Below, piece after piece: positions 1 to 11,825 of a stretch of 64,000 bases of DNA (positions within the stretch are counted from its first letter, which is position 1; the number at the start of each line of letters is the position of its first letter). The DNA comes from Cylindrobasidium torrendii FP15055 ss-10 (taxonomy: Eukaryota; Basidiomycota; Agaricomycetes; Agaricales; Physalacriaceae): contig KN880435.1 in assembly GCA_000934385.1 (NCBI GenBank), positions 124,001 to 188,000 on the forward strand. The letters run 5' to 3'. The position numbers and the translations under genes are program-made. Under the pieces are notes generated by a model. It saw only the letters and a list, made by a program, of their open reading frames with translations. It ran no database searches and was not told the origin of the DNA.

Positions 1-1238
1 ACAGTACCTTCGATGTCCTGGCGGAGCACTGCCAGCGTCTGTGCGTTCTGGATGCTGGTCGATGCCCGAACATCAACGCGGACGGCGTGCGTGCGTTCGC
101 GGAGGCAGCCCGTCGTCGCGGCGAGTTTCTCCCACTAAAGATCCTTCGTCTTTCTGGCCTTAAATACGTGGATGATTCGATGATGGCCACCCTTGGCAAG
201 GTCACGCCTCACCTCGAGGTACTCGACCTGAGTTACGCCCGGCAGCTCCACAACTCTTCAGTCGAAGTATTTGTGGCCTGTGACGACCGCGATACCGAAG
301 AGTCCTTGGGTGTCCAAATTGTCACCATAAGCGCGCGCCAGGCAGGTCGGGATACAGGATATGACACTGAATATCGCCGACGCCTCACCAACTTACGGCA
401 CATCAACCTGTCGTTCTGTATCCTTCTCACCGACCAGGTGTGTGCCAACCTGGCTCACTCTGTCCCAGGATTGGAATTCCTCGAATTGGCTGGGATTGGA
501 GACGATCTCAAGGAGCAGGGCTTGATCAGGCTGTTCGAGACGACACCACGAATCCGGCGACTGGACCTCGAGGATGCCTCTGAGCTTACAGACGCTGTCT
601 TGTCATCGTTAACACCAGAGCCTCGTCCTGAGAAGGCATCGGCATCGGTAACGCGACAGACTGGCGAGATGCTCGAGCATCTTGTCGTATCTTACGCGTC
701 AGACCTCACCGACGCTGGTCTACTTCCTCTCATCCGCAACTGTCATCGCTTGAAGGTCCTTGAGGCAGACAATACCCGCTTGACCGCCCGCGCGTTCAAG
801 GAATTCGTGCGACTGAGTCGCAGCAGGAAGTTGGAGAACGCACGGGTGGGTGCTATAGATTGTCGGTCGATTGGAGAGTCGACGATCAAGGAGCTCAAGT
901 CTATGACGCGCCCACGATGCGGTTGGCGTGCCTTCGAAGCCCGCAAACTCAAGTATCTCGACGCTCGGGATGGCGACCTCGATGATCTGAAGATTGGACA
1001 AGATGAATGCGACGAGAAGCGGGTCGTTGTCAAGACTTTTTACTCGTGGCAGACCGTGGATGCGGTGAGGAGCGCACGGGAGAAGCGCAAGAAGGCGACA
1101 TCCAGGCGCACGACGAATTCAACGGATAGCAGTAATGAAGACGGTGTGACTCCTTCGCGATGGTGGTCGGGCGGGCGTAGGTCTGGTACGGCATCACCCA
1201 TCGAAATGAACAACCGCGACAGCTGCAATATAATGTAG
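1..1238 (+). CDS. Leucine-rich-repeat (RNI-like/AMN1-type) protein, 5' end missing
   Basis: The frame is already open at base 3 and ends with TAA..TAG-type stop at 1236-1238, so the gene starts before the window. It shows successive leucine-rich repeats of the cysteine-containing F-box/AMN1 style, for example LKILRLSGLKYVDDSMM, LEVLDLSYARQLHNSSVE, LRHINLSFCILLTDQVC and LEFLELAGIGD. The last ~100 residues are basic and Ser/Arg-rich (KRKKATSRRTTNSTDSS), which looks disordered. Such proteins usually select substrates for SCF ubiquitin ligases or act in mitotic exit, but no F-box is visible in the part present. No intron is needed in this portion. Family assignment (LRR) is firm; the specific role is inference. 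Confidence 0.75.
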   Translation, partial: STFDVLAEHCQRLCVLDAGRCPNINADGVRAFAEAARRRGEFLPLKILRLSGLKYVDDSMMATLGKVTPHLEVLDLSYARQLHNSSVEVFVACDDRDTEESLGVQIVTISARQAGRDTGYDTEYRRRLTNLRHINLSFCILLTDQVCANLAHSVPGLEFLELAGIGDDLKEQGLIRLFETTPRIRRLDLEDASELTDAVLSSLTPEPRPEKASASVTRQTGEMLEHLVVSYASDLTDAGLLPLIRNCHRLKVLEADNTRLTARAFKEFVRLSRSRKLENARVGAIDCRSIGESTIKELKSMTRPRCGWRAFEARKLKYLDARDGDLDDLKIGQDECDEKRVVVKTFYSWQTVDAVRSAREKRKKATSRRTTNSTDSSNEDGVTPSRWWSGGRRSGTASPIEMNNRDSCNIM

Positions 1239-1546
1239 GCCCGCGCGTATCAAACAAACTCTAGTTTCCTGTGTACTTTTATTTTCCGTTTTCTGTTTTG
1301 TACATTGTTGCCTAACCATGCCTTCCTTGACTTTTATTGTATATTATTCGGGCGTAGACCTTATCCTTACTGACCATCTTACGAAATATTCTTCGCCTCT
1401 CTATCTTATCATGTATATACTCTAGACCAAATGAAACCATCTGTACAAACAATTTTAACAAACCCAGCTGCTAGAATTACGAACAAGCACTGGGTGATCG
1501 GTGTACCGGCCCGTGATCACTTTTTACCCTCTCACCTTCATCCACT

Positions 1547-2537
1547 ATGGCGGACACATCCAAAGCCAAGGCAAAGCTAGCCAATCTCTCGAAATCACTA
1601 TCGGAACTTGAGGATAATTTGGAGCCACTCCTTGCGCAGACCTTACCTGAAGCGCTTCTCCCACTGGACGCATTGCAACAGGCCAAGTTGCAAACTACAT
1701 TGAGCTATGTGATACATGATTTGGTATTCAGTGCGTTTCTTTGTTCCACATTGTGTATGGTTATGTAATATCTGCGATAGTCTACCTCAAGTCAAGAGGC
1801 ATTGACCCTCGAACACATCCTGTCTTCGGCGAACTCGTGTGTGCCACCAGACAAGGTATAAACCGCGTTGTTGACCGCTGTGTAGGAACGCGTGAAGGAA
1901 TATTTTGGGAAGATTGACAAGGCTGAGGCATCCAACAAACGTACGCTCGCGTTTACCGGTCAATTGACCTCGGCTCATCTCATCTTTAGAACGTACGGTC
2001 ACGGTGGACAAAGGCGCCGCGGAGCGCTTCATCACGAGTGCCATCACACAAGCAGTAGAAAGCAAGCGTCAAGCGCCAGTTGTGCCAGAGTCATCAACGT
2101 TTGTCCAGCCCGTGGTCACTGAAAAGATGCTCGAGCGCGAGGCCTACTTGAAAGAAGTCAGAGATACTGGTGATGCAGAGAGAACAGAGGATGATTTGGA
2201 TTTTGTTGATGAAGAGAGTGGGTCGTCGAAACCTTCAAGTTCGGACAGGAAGGGGAAGGGCAAAGTTAAAGATGGGAAGGAGGGCCAAGTGCTAGCAGGG
2301 AGGAAGAGGCGACGGACTGCGGCAGATTACATGGACGCTCCGCCCCCTTCGGATGGTATGGCCCTACTCTTTGGACGTACATCGGAGGCCTCGACTGACT
2401 TTTCTTTGCGAACAGAACGAGTCTCAAAGGCTCAAACTGATTCGGAAACAAAGCCCAAAAAGAAAAAGGTCAAAACGAAAGGAGATGGGACGAGTAAAGG
2501 GAAGACTGGTGGGAAAGGCAAGAGGGGCGCAGCGTAA
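1547..2537 (+). CDS. LRP1: C1D/Lrp1 (Rrp47) nuclear exosome cofactor
   Basis: Sas10/C1D-family protein of about 260 residues. Exons are 1547-1730, 1781-1836, 1886-1940, 1990-2355 and 2416-2537; the last intron (60 nt) keeps frame, so a retained form is also possible. Splicing restores the family core: HDLVFIYLKSRGIDPRTHPV, then ERVKEYFGKIDKAEASNK, then a TVDKGAAERFITSAI segment. After that comes an acidic stretch and a Lys-rich tail (KPKKKKVKTKG) typical of C1D/Lrp1, which binds structured RNA and the Rrp6 exonuclease for rRNA, snRNA and snoRNA 3'-end processing in the nucleus. The ATG at 1547 starts the conserved N-terminal helix region. The family call is well supported by the core motif; the gene symbol follows yeast usage. 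Confidence 0.8.
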
Positions 2538-3491
2538 TTGCCAGCCGCCGTGTCCGCACTGTTGGGTTGAGCCTGGGTTGAGTTACTTCTACCGTCTATG
2601 TCGGAAGAAGTTGTGATGAAATGGGACCCGGGTGAATGCTTTCACTCGTCAAAGGGGAACGCGCTTTGACCAGGGCCTGAATCGGCCTGACCGGACATTT
2701 CAAAAAACATCAGGCTCGCACACCGCCAACTCTAAGAGAGAGTTTGTTTCAAGTTTATTTGGTGTGATAACGCGCTCATTTCTGGGCAATGAGCGCAGCA
2801 TACGTGCATACGGCTATCAGTATACTTGGTGCACGACTGTTACCCGCCATTGAAAAAACCTCTCTCTCCGAGCTCCCGGTGAAGCACGCTACGCATCACG
2901 GAGGCAGGCCCAGTGGCGTCCATCAAATCACGATCGGTCGCGCGGAATACCTTCTGAGTGGAAATGCAAAAAGGTTACCAAGCGGAATTGGACTCGTCCA
3001 CACTCAGAAACTGGCTGAATTTTCTTAATAAAGGCTGAGCATGAGGGCTAGAGCAGGAAAGAGAAGTTGAATGAACTGGACCTGGCTTTCACCCAAAGAA
3101 GGGCGTTAGTTTGTTTGTAACTCCATTTAGCTTCCGATCGTGTTGTCTCCGTCATCAATTGCAAAGTAGAACCTTGCCCGTCATCATCCACCACCGTATG
3201 GAACGACGCAGTAGTGTCTGAAGACTCGCGTTGGCTCTCGTCTCCCAACTTTCAGCACTGGCGCTCAGAGCTTGTATACGCTCCTTCTATTTCTACACCC
3301 TACGCATTTCACATTACTAGTCAAACTTTATTTGGAAGCATCCTAGTGCAGCCCTATTGCGACGACTCGCAATCTCGGTTTTTGATTCTACTTTCATAGC
3401 CCATTGTGCGTGCGCCAGTCCTGCCTTTGATACTGACAGCCGACAATGGTTCTCTTCCCTTTGTAGAACAGCGATATAACCTACTTTCGCC
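2538..3491. other. Intergenic, no gene seen
   Basis: This 950-base stretch lies between the C1D stop and the methyltransferase start. Only short frames with no conserved residues are present, some beginning with non-ATG codons. It presumably holds the C1D 3' end and the promoter and leader of the next gene. A pyrimidine-rich tract from about 3400 leads into the ATG at 3492. Confidence 0.5.
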
Positions 3492-6220
3492 ATGGATAAT
3501 TCTTCGCAGCCACCCCTGCCTCCGCCCACAAAGCCCTTTCTGAACGCCGCCAGCGAACCTTCCTACTCGGCATCCACGCTCTCGCCCTCCTACAATCGCT
3601 CTTTCTCGCAGTCCTCGGCCTCTAATCCTGCTCCAATGGACGGCCCTTTGGTCCCCAACCGTGCGTCAAAGACGCCTAGCATGCGCGGCGCCCCGCCTTT
3701 AAACAAGAAGCCCAAGGATGACGATTTCGTAGAACCACGTCCAGTGTCCCCGCGCAAAGACTCAGACGCATCCCGCTTCAGCTTGCCCAAAGCACTCGCC
3801 AAGAAGCGCTCGTTCGCGCAACTCTTTCAAATTGGCAACCAGTCCGACCAGCGCAATTCGTCGGCGCCAACAACGCCCACCCTCGAGATCCCTCCAGCTC
3901 TCGCCCGCGACTCGTCATCTTCAACAAGCTCATACTGCAGTGGTCGCGACTCGGAGTCATCTTCCTCAAGCCTATATTCTGGCGTCTCTTCCGCCGCTAC
4001 GACTCCTCCTCCATCATCGCCCACGGAGGAAAAGATGGCCGTCTCATTGCTGCCACCGTCGCCTACTGAAATGCAAGTACGACCTGCCAAAACCATAATT
4101 CCAAAGCGCTCGCTTTCTTCCATAAAGTCGCAGGCGTTACCCACATCCCGACCGAGATCTCAAACCTCGCCCCAAACACCGCTTTTTGGAGACGGTTCAA
4201 AAGACAGCAGTGAGGTCCCGCCCCCACTTCCATCGAAGACGAAATGGCGCAACAACCGGTTTGCCTCCAAAGTGGCCGACGAACCCTGCGACTACGTGCG
4301 TTCATTTGAGCACGTAGATCTCGAGAAGTACGTAGCATCCTGTTTTCTCTCAACGCTCACTTGCTAACATACGTCCAGCGATCGTCACTTTGAACTGTTG
4401 TTACGGCGCTTCTACCCTCCCAATTCCCCACTGTTTTTCCCTGTAAGCAAGGATCCTTTAGATGTACTAGATATGGGATGCGGAGAAGGAAATTGGCTGC
4501 GCTACGCAGCTTCTTTCTGGCCGTCTACCAACTTCATCGGCGTCGACATTGTTGACACCATGACACCTCATATCACCGGTACGACCAAGATGCGGTTTCA
4601 ATTGGGAGATGTGTGCGTATCTCAGTTTGCCATATCGAATTCTCAACTAATCGGGTTGTAGGACGAAGCCATGGAACTTCCCCACCAATACGTTTGATGT
4701 TGTGCGCCTGGCGGACATGTCCATGGCTATCAAACATCAGACATGGGCTTTCGTTCTCGGCGAAGCCTATCGAGTCCTTCGTCGCGGCGGCCAACTAGAG
4801 CTCGTTGACGACCAAATAGAATTCCCCAAGTCAATATCCCAATTTGGGTACGATTCGTCTAGATCAACATCGTCCTCCGGTGCGCCGTCGTCGTCTAGGT
4901 CAACATCCCCGCAGCCTCCCAGGCGGGGATCATCTAGTCAACAATGCGTTTCCCCGAACACAGTCAGAGGGTCTTCCTTTTTCGATATGGACGATGCCAC
5001 AAGCTCAGAGGAAGACGGGGATGAAAGCGACAGTGGCGACTCGGAGCAAACACCGACGACCAGTCGCCAACTTGCCATGGCGTCTCGAGCGTCGCCCGAC
5101 GATCTTCTCATTGAGGATGAGGTTATCAACGAACACTCCTGGGAGCTTCGTATGCAGGAGGCTCAGGACCTTGAAGCTGTTTTCACCAACATGCTGGGAC
5201 ACAAGGGTTACCCGGTTTATACGACGACCACCCTGGCCAGTGCAATCAGGGATGTATTTGGTCCAACCTCTCTCATCGCGCCAAAAGGTCGTAGCGTCCA
5301 CTTGAAGCTGGCCCCTCCAGGACTGACGGTGGACGGGGTCTCAATGTGCAAGAACCAAAGCACGGTATCGCTTTGCGATGAAGATATTGGTGAACAACCA
5401 TCTACGCTTGCCAATGCTTCGAATACTGGAACGATACGCAAATGGATGGACAGGAAGAAAAGCAATGCACGGCGTGATTTGTACGACGTCATGGAAGACC
5501 GGCAGAGCACGGATAGTCACTCGAACAGCGACAGCCCGCCAAGCTTCCTTTCAGTGGACAGCAAGGCTGCTGGACGCCTTGGCTTAACGGCTGCGGATCT
5601 GTCTGGGGCTCAACAGCAAGCAAGGCGCCGTCCCAGTAACCCATTGTTAGCGTCCAGCTACAATTCCAATGCGAGCACTTCCACCCAATCGCCTGGTGTT
5701 ATAGCATGGCCACACACCTTCATTCCTATGTCCGCAGCCGAGCTCGAAATGCATGCCTGCAAACATATGCACACACTTATAGGATGCAAGTTGGCAATCA
5801 TCAACTACGTCCAACAATTCATCGACTCTGAGACACAGGAAGACATCGGCCCGGACGATGCTACAATGCTGCACGAGTTAAGTGAATATGAAAGGTGCGT
5901 TTTTTTCCTACATCCAAATACAATGGCCAATTGCTTCACGCAGCTTCCGCCGCGAGCGCTTCGACTGGCCGAAGGACCTTCCATCGACGCATTGTTCATC
6001 CCCGGAGCACATCATTATCAAAGACGCGCGCTCCGTCTCGTATCCTGGACGCAATCCCAAGTATCGCCATCCGATGCCTGTTCCCCCAGGTGTCAAACGC
6101 GACGTGGGTCCCTTTGGTATGCAAGAGCTCCTGCATCTACGCTCTATCCGTGCATGGGCCGCCATCAAGCCAACCAGATCCTCGAAAGATATGTCCATCG
6201 ATGGCTTTTCCGCTGCATGA
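3492..6220 (+). CDS. Class I SAM-dependent methyltransferase with long disordered insert
   Basis: About 859 residues from exons 3492-4327, 4379-4612, 4662-5894 and 5944-6220. The first ~270 residues are Pro/Ser-rich and disordered. The Rossmann methyltransferase core follows: SAM motif I as VLDMGCGEGNWLRYA, acidic motif FIGVDIVDT, then GDVTKPWNFPTNTFDVVRLA once intron two is removed, and YRVLRRGGQLELVDDQ for strand five. After the core there is a ~300-residue Ser-rich acidic region, then a helical block (HTLIGCKLAIINYVQQFI) and a conserved-looking C-terminus (FRRERFDWPKD). The arrangement resembles large uncharacterised fungal methyltransferases; the substrate is unknown. Splice choices are supported because each restores a methyltransferase motif. 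Confidence 0.8.
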
Positions 6221-7114
6221 TTCATCCCCATCACTGCTCGCACTTCACGATTCAACGTTTTCTTTTGTGCATACATCTGCGATTTTGTTTCGATTCATTA
6301 CACTACGGCAGTGGGTATCCTGCCACCCGCACACTTCACATTCCTTTTACTGGTTCTCTGCTTGCCGCACACCATTGCACACTCCTTCATCGTATATACC
6401 ATGGTATCGCAGCCCTCCTCTTCTCCCTCGTTCGCCGGTATATATCGCATGTATCATAGACTCATTGGCTTGGATGGATCAAACTGGAAACCGAGTCCGT
6501 TGCACCGTGCCGGGCATGAACATCATCTGCAAGCTCGGTCTTTTCTCACAAGGTTTCCACGTCGGCCAGGCTGGTTTGTCAACTCTTGGTATCAAGTGTC
6601 TGCAGTTGGTCGGGCATTAGAATCTCGCTGGCGTTGTTCTCGGTCTTGATTGTTTGCATCAGCCCAATTCGAGTCATTTTGCGACCAGCGGCGATCCAGA
6701 GCTTCCTCATTCATGGATTTACTCTTTCATGCTCTCATGTTTGTTTTGATCGGGTCACACAACTTCAAGCCTGTGCTCAATCATATAGCGAATACGAAAG
6801 AAACGATTGGTTTCTTCCAGCGATTAGTTGCGGCTATAGACCTGGCTCCTGGGGTCGGCGCACCGCACGCCTTTGTTCCTCTCTACCGTCGTTTATTCTG
6901 CGCCGATCGCGGTAGGGAAATCTTGTCGAGCTAGTTCTGGAGCGCTCTCGATGAGCACCGGGGGCGGGAGACGTGGATAGCAGTGCGCACCCTGGTGCGC
7001 CCCAAGTCTGTATTAAAGCTTGGTGGTTTCGAGGAGTGAAAGACACAGAGCTCTCTCAGCTAAACAACAGCAACCTTCTAATCCTCCCTAATTCTCACCC
7101 ACCACTAATTCACA
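6221..7114. other. Intergenic, no gene seen
   Basis: Nearly 900 bases with only short, unconserved frames. The right end (about 7000-7114) looks like a promoter and leader for the acyl-CoA enzyme gene: TATTAAAG near 7010, followed by a C/A-rich leader up to the ATG at 7115. Confidence 0.45.
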
Positions 7115-9192
7115 ATGTCTTCCCGCAACTGGCCTTCTGAGTCTCTCCTCCAACTCGATGTCTTCAAGGCTGCCGGCGCCAACTCTGGCGACCGCGACTC
7201 CGCCTTGGCGCTCTGCTCCACCGCCTACCAGCGCGCAGAGCACATCTGGAAGAAGTGGGGTGCGTACATCAATTTCGAGTGCCCGACTGTCTGGCTGATG
7301 TTTTGGGAAAGGCCTCACTTTCGAGGATATTATCACTCTTAGCCCCAAGTTCTGGAAGATTCACACCGACCCCATTGCCTGGCACGATGGCTCCTCTATC
7401 ACCATCATGACTATCCACCTCAACCTTGCGGTTGGTACCATCGGGACGTACGCCAAGAGTGTCCCCGAGCTTCAGCAGCTCTGCGCAGACATGATGGACT
7501 GCAAGACCATGTGCGTTTCCCTTGTTTTCTTGCCTATGCTTGAGCTCACGCCATTCTAGTGGACAGTTCCTGATGACTGAAGTTGGCCACGGTCTTGACG
7601 CCGTCAACCTAGAGACGACGTGCACCCTCCAGCCGGATGGCTCGTTCCTCGTCAACTGCCCTAACAGTTACGCATCCAAGTGTGTTCCTTCAAAATGCGC
7701 CTTGCATCAGCTTCTTACTTCTGTTAGGTACATGCCGCCCACCGTCCCGGTCCTAGGAAAGCCCTGCTACGCTGTTGTTTGGTCGAAGTTGATTGTCGAC
7801 GGCGAGAACCGAGGTGTCCGTCCGGTTGTTGTCCAACTCAACGACGGAAAGAACATGTGCAAGGGCATCACTGCCAAGTCAGTCTGACACCTTTGCTTCC
7901 TTGTAATGGCACTGATCAGTCCATCTACAGGCTCATTCCTACTCGCCATGGTGCCACTCCAGTCAACCACGCGATCACTCACTTCACGAACGTCGAGGTC
8001 CCATCCTGGGGTCTCCTCGGCGGTGTTGGAACCAAGCCTTCGACCCACGACGATTTCCTCGTTGCGATGTGGCGTATCTCCGTTGGCACGCTCGCCCTCG
8101 CTGCCCTTGCCATCCCCGCGATGCAAATTTCCGCGCACATTGCGTACAAGTACTCTGTTCGCCGCAAGGTCGGCGCCCCGAACCCAGTGCCCATCATTTC
8201 GTTCCGCACCCAGCAGATTCCCGTCTTCAACGCCGTCGCGCAGACGTATGTGCTCGAGGCGTGGCTGAAGCACGCAACCCGCGACTTCACGAACCCGAAC
8301 GCGTCTCACCAGGAGCGTCACGCCATTGCTACGATTTGGAAAGCGACTGTCATGGAGCAGGTGAGAAAGCACGCTTTATCCCGACACCAGCAACTCACTC
8401 CATTGTAGGCTCAGAAAACTCACTTCGACCTGTCCGAGCGCCTGGGAGCCCAAGGCCTCTTTGACTACAACCAGATCATCACCCAATTCGTGCGTTCGCT
8501 TCTTGTTTCCTGGATTTTCGAATTAACGCTTGCTCAGGCTGAGATGCGCGGTATTGTCATCGCTGAGGGAGATATGCTTGTTCTCTGCATTCGTATGTAT
8601 GTTCGTCTCCGTTAGACCGATGGCTGACACCTATTCCTAGGTCTCGCTTCTGAGCTCCTCGTTGATCGCTACCAAGTCCAGCCCAGCTCCAACCCTGAGA
8701 GCCTCCTTGCCCGCCGTACGTGGTTCTTTTTCATGAGTCCTGGCCACGCAGCTTACATCAACTCCAGACGAGAAGGGCGTCTTCGAGGAGGCGCGCGCGG
8801 TTGCCAAGAAGTACGGACACCGCAGCCAGTTCTTCGCCGACTACATCCTGCCGCGCTCCAAGGACATCGTCGAGGCCGTTGGACACCGCATGGCGTACGA
8901 CGCTGCCATCGCTGAAGGTGTCGACAAGAACCTCGTGGACATTTACGAGGCATTTGCCATCAAGAAGGATCTCCCTTGGTATCTCGAGGCCGGTCTTCTC
9001 ACTCGCGTTAAGGCCGCCGAGCTCGAGAGCAACGCTATTTCCACTGCCGTCCCCAAGATGGATGCCTTCGTCGACGGAATGGGTGTCGCTCCCTATGTCA
9101 AGGCTCCCATCCTGACCGAGGCCTCTTGGGACAAGTTTGTTTCCAACATGTACACCTTCACCTCCGCCCCCGAAGAGAGGGCCTTCATGTAA
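7115..9192 (+). CDS. Acyl-CoA oxidase/dehydrogenase-family flavoenzyme
   Basis: Nine exons are inferred, with introns at 7260-7311, 7511-7559, and six further ~50 nt introns near 7680, 7880, 8360, 8490, 8595 and 8717. Spliced, it has the N-terminal helical domain, then a beta-domain resembling peroxisomal acyl-CoA oxidases (EVGHGLDAVNLETTCTL, PDGSFLVNCPNSYASKYMPP), then the long helical C-terminal half (GYxGILA-like region replaced by SWGLLGGVGTKPSTHDD; ERLGAQGLFDYNQI). The predicted reaction is FAD-dependent alpha,beta-dehydrogenation of an acyl-CoA. The C-terminus EERAFM is not a classical SKL-type peroxisomal signal, so localisation is open. Oxidase versus dehydrogenase cannot be settled by eye, but the oxidase-like beta-domain is favoured. 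Confidence 0.75.
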
Positions 9193-9465
9193 ACACATTC
9201 AGTTTAGAATATTTGTACTATTATATAGAGTTCAGACCATGTACAATGTAATGATGTAGTTCTATTGAGAGCAAATCACTTCGAACTTAGGCAAATGCGC
9301 GCACAAAGTTTCAGCGAACGCTTTGCGCTCTCGAATACTCGACACTCACCAAGTCAGCTACTGAGTTGCACTGCACAATCAACTTGGGGTAACTGCACGA
9401 TAAATACATTTTCAAATCACAACAAAGCAGTACTGTATTCCATACCCATAAGACACCCAGATAAT

Positions 9466-11479
9466 CTACTCGAAGCTTTCATGTATAGCCTTGGTGTCAA
9501 AGACCGTGACTTCCTTGCATTCCAACGCTACAGCCAGCCGTTCAACTTCCGTCGTACCATCCTTGAACGCACGCCAGTCCAGGTCAAATATACCGGACCT
9601 GCTATCAGTGACCTTCCAGTACCAGTGCTTATCCTTGTCCTGGATTGAATGAGAACAGCGCTTCTCGTAGCTGGAAAAGACCGTACCTCGATGTTAAAGA
9701 CGCGCAGCCACCCGTCCGCCCCAGCTCCAGCAATCCACTGGCAATCGGGTGAGGCCGACACCGTATAGACAGGTTTTGTGAACTCCGCAATAACCCGAAG
9801 GCACACGCCGCTCACGGCGTCCCAAAGGCGGACGGTTTTGTCGAACGAACCACTACAACCTTAGAATTAGACCAGCGAAAACTGACGAACACCACGACAT
9901 ACGTTAATATCTTGGGCGATGCGTTCGGCGCTTCCACCCAAACGAGTGCGTTTACCGAGTGCTCGTGACCACTCAAAATGACTGGCGAGGGTATCTTCTC
10001 CAAGCCGGGAAGAACCTCTGGATCTGAATCGAGGAGAGGGTAGCGGTACATATCCCAAACACGTGCTGTCTTGTCGTCCGAACAGGATGCAAGCATTTGG
10101 CAATCATGGTTTGGTCGAACTTGATTGACTTCGCCGGTATGCCCACTGTAGTGTGCATCAGTACATGGTAACCTGAACAAGGAAGTCTATGACTGACAAG
10201 TATTTACGCACTGGTGAATCTTGATGAATGGAGTGCATCAAGATGAAGTCGTCTGCTCCAGCCGTGACGAACAGCTCGTTCGTCAGCCAAACGGTGTCAA
10301 GTACGCAGTCTAGGAGCTGTTAGAATGGACGATACACGGAAGGGCCATCCCACCTTTGTGTGTGCCATATTGACGCTTCTTTTCCCTTGTCCTGACATCG
10401 TACAGCACTGCGAGCCCGTCGAGACTCACTGAAACCAAGTACTTTCCATCCGGCGAGAACTTGACAGTGAAAATAGGTGCCTATACCAGCGTGAGAAAAC
10501 AACGACACGAACGATGTGTTACTACGCACGCGATGGTCCTTAACATTCAAATACATTTCACCCTTGCGGTCGATAACGCGCAATCGAGCGTCGTAACAGC
10601 CTATTGCCAGCCACTCGCCGTTGACGTGCCAATGCAAGGAAGTCACATCGACTGTGTCGTCGCGAGGATTGTCGGGGTGTAATTCAACCGTGATGGGTTT
10701 GTCGTGAGTTTTAGCCTTCATGTCTGCTGGTAAAGTCCAAATGGCGCATGTCGCGTTCTTCGCGCCAGTACCAAGAATACGGTAATTTGTAGGGTGCCAC
10801 AGCGTTGCAAAGACCTAAAAAGCTTGAGAAGCTGTACAGGAGACACCATGTTGCGACGCACCTCGCTGTCGTGACCCTTGAGAGAAAGTGAAAATTCGCC
10901 CTTCCCAAGGCGCTCGTCCACGCTGGGCTTAGGTGGAAGAACCTTCTTCTGCTTCTTCTCGGGTTGTGAGTTTGAACCGGTGGGGCTGGCCTTTCTCTTC
11001 GCGGAAGTGGCACTTAGTCGAGGTGCTGTTGAGATGGACGAGAGGGCAGCAGCAGCACGAGTGGGAGGAGGCTTGGGTACAGACGCGCCGAGTGCAGGTA
11101 GAGGCGTTATCAGAGGTGCAGGAAGTTCAGATGAGCAGTTGTGTGCTTCGAGCAAGGAGAAGTTCTGTCGACATGTCTGGACTTGTTCACCGCCCTTGTA
11201 ATGCGCCTCGACTTCCTTGTACAATAGACTCTTTGAAAGGATTTCCACCAATTCTCCGCGAGGGATATGTCGTTTGAAGCGAGGCGCGTATCGCAGGCGG
11301 GATTCCGAGCATAGATTGTATGCAGTATGAACGAAACCTGGGAGGTTATTATTGAACATTCTTGCTCGCTGGATCATGACAGCAAACACACCACAATCGA
11401 GGAGGTACGCGTGGATGAGAAGATTTATTTCCTCAGAGGTGATTGTGATTGAGGAGTGAGGGGAGTCCGCCGTATTCAT
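9466..11479 (-). CDS. SIF2: LisH-WD40 protein, Sif2/TBL1 (Set3/SMRT-type corepressor subunit)
   Basis: The minus-strand ATG at 11479 starts MNTADSPHSSITITSEEI. The N-terminal LisH motif (INLLIHAYLLDCGFVHTAY) forms after removing a 57-65 nt in-frame intron. It is followed by a TBL1-type helical region (IPRGELVEILSKSLLYKEVE), a basic Ser/Pro linker, and WD repeats such as LKGHDSEVFATLWHPTNY, VDVTSLHWHVNGEWLAIG and LSGHEHSVNALVWVE, ending KEVTVFDTKAIHESFE. In yeast and animals this family tethers Hos2/HDAC3 deacetylase in the Set3/NCoR-SMRT complexes in the nucleus. About seven exons are needed. Its neighbour is convergent (acyl-CoA enzyme, stop at 9192). SIN3 elsewhere in the window is a separate deacetylase scaffold. 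Confidence 0.78.
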
Positions 11480-11825
11480 GATGACAGTCGTCGTGGTCAC
11501 AGTCAGTAGTAAACGGCTAGACCCTGCGATCGTTTACTGAAGTCGACGGCGTTTTCCGAACGAACCTAATTAGTGTTGGAAATGAAATCGAAAGCATTCC
11601 TCACAGGTTCCTCAATCGCCTTGAACAGGCTTGTAAACGGAACTCAACAACGATCTAAGGGTTGGTGAACGGAGCTAAGTCGTTATTCAAGGGCAGTACA
11701 GTAAGCGGTTTATAATGGCTACATATGCAAAAGAAATTGTTTGTCCAATTAAAACCTCCAACTTTACTTCCTGTTTCCACCTCCCTGCATTGCGAGGATC
11801 TGGACAATGCGAATGCTGGGAGTTA
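11480..11825. other. Intergenic between two minus-strand genes
   Basis: Promoter side of the Sif2-like gene and 3' side of the Bax-inhibitor-family gene. No conserved frame is seen; a short plus-strand frame at 11715 runs antisense into the neighbouring coding exon and is regarded as a shadow. Confidence 0.4.
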
